Assembly: GCF_048544455.1 (NCBI RefSeq) | Contig: NC_133534.1 | Span: 38,998,217 to 39,062,216 of the forward strand | Length of the DNA stretch: 64,000 nucleotides | Reading direction: 5' to 3' | Source: Silene latifolia | Lineage: Eukaryota; Streptophyta; Magnoliopsida; Caryophyllales; Caryophyllaceae | Shown here: piece after piece, positions 61,111 through 64,000 of the stretch | How positions within the stretch are numbered: the stretch's first letter is position 1 | How the letters are laid out: each line of letters starts with the position of its first letter | Program-made: the position numbers and the translations under genes | The notes under the pieces: generated by a model | What the model was told of the DNA's origin: nothing | Database searches by the model: none | Seen by the model: only the letters and a program-made list of their open reading frames with translations

Positions 61111-63650
61111 CTAAATCCATCTATAATCAATCAATTGTTCTTTTATGTGTTTTACGAGAAGGACCGAGAACGGCCGTTGTTTTAACCCTTTTCCTCCCCG
61201 ATCTTTGTCTTTTAAAAGTTCTTTCTCTACTTCCAATATACTCCGCCTCAAAATTTCCACTTCTTCCAAAAGAGACGCTCTTGACTCGTTGACATCTGAC
61301 ATCAACAAAATAGCCACCATCTCAAGCCATATAGGAATCCTCTCAACTTTCTTCTTAACCGCATACAATCCTTGCTCGTGCTTCCCTTCATATGTGAGCA
61401 TGTGAAACATGGTGAAAAATCCCGATTCCTTATCAGCCTTGACATTCGCTTTCCATTCAAAATCAACATCCACGAATGTAAATGTGTTAATGAGAACTCC
61501 TTCTTTTGCTGTTTTCCTTGTATCCAAAAAGTCAGAAAAACAATCAACCTACAGCATGTACAAACAAAAAAAAGAATTAGAAAGCACGACTATACAATAA
61601 CAAGTTTAAAACAATACAATAACTTTGTTACAACAATACAATAATTCCGACTGAAAATAACATTTGTATATGATCAGGAGTTAGAAAAACGTACTGCAAT
61701 CTTTGCAAGTCTGTAAAAATCGGATTTTTCCCAATCTTTATGCGACGTATGGTCCAGCACATCAACCGTCTTTTTCATAAAGTTCACACAAACACAAAAG
61801 TAGTACTTCTCTAAAGACAACAGGATGAAGACAAGGTCCACATCGATCTCAGAGTTTACAACATTTTCACGTAAATAATTGGACCAAAACTGCACAACCT
61901 TGTCTTTCTGGCTGTCAGTTACATCATCAATATCCCCTCCTTGCTCTAGCATGTCTTCAAAGATTCCCTATAAATACCATAAAACTGTGAAGAAAATTAA
62001 AGATAAATGATTAAACATTCTACAGTAACTGCACAATGAAAAACATATCATACCATATGTTGTGTCCCAAGGAACATCATCACTGGCGCTTCTTTCTCCT
62101 TAACCTCCATGAAATTCAAGACAACTGACCAGGCAGCTATTATGCACAACTCAGTGTAATTTTCGGGCTTCGTAGAAAGAATATCAGACCTATCCAAGAT
62201 AGCATTGCCCGCAGAAAACAAAAGTTCACTGCAAAGGAGTAAAAAAAAAGCTTAGTAATATTTTAAAAACAATATTTAAAAAATAACTACAGCTACAATA
62301 ATCGAGTTTTTCATAATACAATAACTATGTTAATGTAATACAATAATCGATTATTGTACTACATTAACATAGTTATTGTATTATGAAAACTCAGTTATTG
62401 TAATTTGTAAAAAAGATAGAATAATTGAACTTGTAGAATACAATAACTGCAATACATTATTAGAATAATCACACAAACTTGTTTCTCATTGAGTTTAGAG
62501 AAAAATGAACATACTCATTTGCAAGATTGTAATCATCCAAGAAACAATAATCAACAACTTGTTTCTTCTCACTTGGCATAGCGCGTGTATATCTGCTGTT
62601 AGCCCTCATAACTTTTGAAACAACAACAAGATTTGTATCTGCCTTGCCACGCTTTTTATTGAGCGACCAAGACCATCAGAGTTCGGTCTACTACCTCGGC
62701 CTGATCTAATCATCCCGGCGCTCATAGGTGTATCAGACATACTCTTTTTCCCAGGCCCCGGAGTACCTACACCATCATCCGGTTCCTCTGCGATAACCCT
62801 AAATGACTTCCAAAGCATCCGCTTCACCCTTGCCGCTTCCAACTCGGCCTAGCTTACACTTCTCAAGCAAAACAAAAAGCAAAGGTGCCTTTGTCTTTGT
62901 AAAATCATCAACCAAATCCAACAATTGTTTCCTAATTTTGTTGATATCGGCTAAAACCAAGATGGCGGCTATCTCACTCTATATATGATCCTTTTCAATG
63001 CGTCATGCAACTCGATTTGAACAACTTCCCAAAGATAAAACATCATATGAATCATGACAAAAACACCACAATCCAAATTCTGGGACCCTTCCGATTTCCA
63101 CCCAAAAGCCACATTTACAAATTTGAAATTGCGGACCTCACTGCCTCTTTCAAAACCTTTCTCGACAAGATAACTACCAAATATTTCAACCTGGTTACAT
63201 TTTTAAATCAAAATTCATCACTCAAGAACAAAAAACATAACTAAAAGAAGTAGATGAAAACAAAAACTTATAATAAGGTACATACAATAGAGTTGGTAGT
63301 CAACACCCAGATACTATCTTCAAAATCATCATATACACGATTGTCAAGATAGTCCATAGTCTTCCCCACAAAATTAACAACAACACAGAAAAAATGATCT
63401 CCAAAATGAACATGGATAAAAACCTGGCATGATAAAACAGGCGTACATAAACCTTTGCTGTTCTCAACAATAAAATAATCAACAGAAGAAAGAAAGAAGA
63501 GAAAGGATTGGAAAAATTACCAAATCGGCACCAATGTCAAGAGAACCTTCGCTGTTCTCAATGACAGTGTCCCAAACATTATAAATTTCCTTTCTGTATA
63601 AATCTTTCTCATCTTCAGCAGCTTTGATAAGCTTAAACAAAGAAGCCTAT
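61111..63650 (-). pseudogene. Tandem Ulp1-like C48 cysteine peptidase domains in element C (interrupted)
   Basis: Upstream copy (63649-63521, 63423-63287, 63190-about 62950): VFIHVHFGDHFFCVVVNF, DYLDNR and GSQNLDCGVFVMIHM give the His, Asp, Gln and Cys expected of a Ulp1/SENP protease. Downstream copy (about 62560-61111, in several exons): VFILLSLEKYYFCVCVNF, VDVLDHTS and KADKESGFFTMFHM; here the His and Cys positions appear as Tyr and Ser, so it is probably inactive. Between them lies a Pro/Gly/Ser linker (DDGVGTPGPGKKSMSD). At least two frame breaks are visible (near 62945 and near 62665). Ulp1 enzymes remove SUMO; the role of such proteins in MULEs is unknown. Confidence 0.75.
62304..62392. 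repeat. Near-perfect 89-bp palindrome in the Ulp1-like region
   Basis: Arms of about 44 bp centred on AATCGATT (62348/62349), with one mismatch and one one-base indel. Built of CAATAACTATGTTAATGTA-type words. Confidence 0.9.
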
Positions 63651-63759
63651 GAAAAATATTACCACACTATAAGCGAAAATGAAGTATCACAATTGAAAAA
63701 ACTTGGTTAACTGAATACAATAACCACTATTCTGCTTTACAATAACTATCACAACAATA

Positions 63760-63905
63760 ACAGCTTTCATAATACAATAACTGAGTTTTCATAATACAAT
63801 AACTATGTTATTGTAATACAATAACATTGTTATTGTAATACAATAATCGATTATTGTATTACGATAACATAGTTATTGTATTATGAAAACTCAGTTATTG
63901 TAACT
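63760..63905. repeat. Second palindrome, 1500 bp from the first
   Basis: Centred on AATCGATT at 63848/63849 with similar arms (CATAATACAATAACTATGTT and inverse). The left arm has an extra 24-bp repetition. The spacing from the first palindrome equals the spacing of the duplicated Ulp1-like units. Confidence 0.88.
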
Positions 63906-64000
63906 TGTAAAAAAGAGAGAATAATTGAACTTGTATAATACAATAACTGAAATACAGTATTAGAATAATCACAGAAACAATAAACAAAATTGAAGAATAC

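Larger units (their letters stand above)
55303..64000. mobile_element. Element C: FAR1-type MULE with Ulp1-like genes, runs off the right edge
   Basis: The left end begins ACAAGATCCGGTGAGTTTGA directly after (TA)n and shares GATCCGGTGAG with the ends of element A. Inside are a FAR1/FRS-type MULE transposase gene (+, 55787-60067), AT-rich arrays, and two tandem Ulp1-like C48 peptidase domains (-, 63650-61111). MULEs that carry Ulp1-like genes are known in plants. The right end is outside the window, so total size and target duplication are unknown. The transposase is disabled, so this copy is not autonomous as it stands. Confidence 0.8.

Overview
The window is nuclear DNA of a flowering plant, most likely a eudicot and possibly a member of the Caryophyllales. 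The evidence is intron-bearing plant genes, a Tat-lineage Ty3/gypsy retrotransposon, tRNA-derived SINEs, Stowaway and Tourist MITEs, Helitrons and FAR1-type MULEs. The order-level guess rests on general resemblance and is weak. No database search was possible; names come from recognised motifs.

Layout. 1-18.97 kb is a nest of LTR retrotransposons: a Ty1/copia element on the minus strand running off the left edge (5' LTR 3311-4606); an old Ty3/gypsy relic (4607-5971, 17464-17504, 18330-18966); inside that relic a young Tat-lineage element (5972-17463, 5-bp target duplication GTTTT, LTRs about 1% apart) and an older inverted fragment of the same family (17505-18329). 19.19-21.18 kb holds small DNA transposons with clear terminal inverted repeats and target duplications, one nested in another.

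21.5-33.2 kb is the genic island. A 13-exon Rab GDP dissociation inhibitor (21512-24944, +, 445 aa) looks intact. A 4-exon magnesium-dependent phosphatase 1 (27308-29432, +, 177 aa) looks intact. A single-exon coiled-coil protein related to Arabidopsis At4g38062 (33184-30236, -, 982 aa) converges on the phosphatase gene. The three products act separately (vesicle traffic; HAD phosphatase; unknown coiled coil), and no operon-like linkage is implied.

34.4-64 kb is almost entirely transposon. A 10.2-kb structure with inverted ends (35075-45250) carries nested Helitrons, a solo LTR, a Stowaway MITE, a SINE and a captured first exon of chaperonin CCT-epsilon. After a second SINE come three elements in a row, each bounded by (TA)n or (TA)n(GA)n microsatellite DNA: element A (45827-51795) with captured, intron-containing pieces of the Fe-S assembly gene NAR1 and a pair of tRNA-like sequences around a 21-bp array; element B (51938-55156), a large foldback; and element C (55303 to beyond the right edge), a FAR1-type MULE with a broken transposase gene (+) and tandem Ulp1-like C48 peptidase domains (-).

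The most interesting signal is this last block: a microsatellite-flanked family of MULE-like elements sharing GATCC-GTGAG-type ends and internal AT-rich arrays of about 20-22 bp. One member carries transposase and Ulp1-like genes, one carries host gene fragments, and one is pure inverted repeat.
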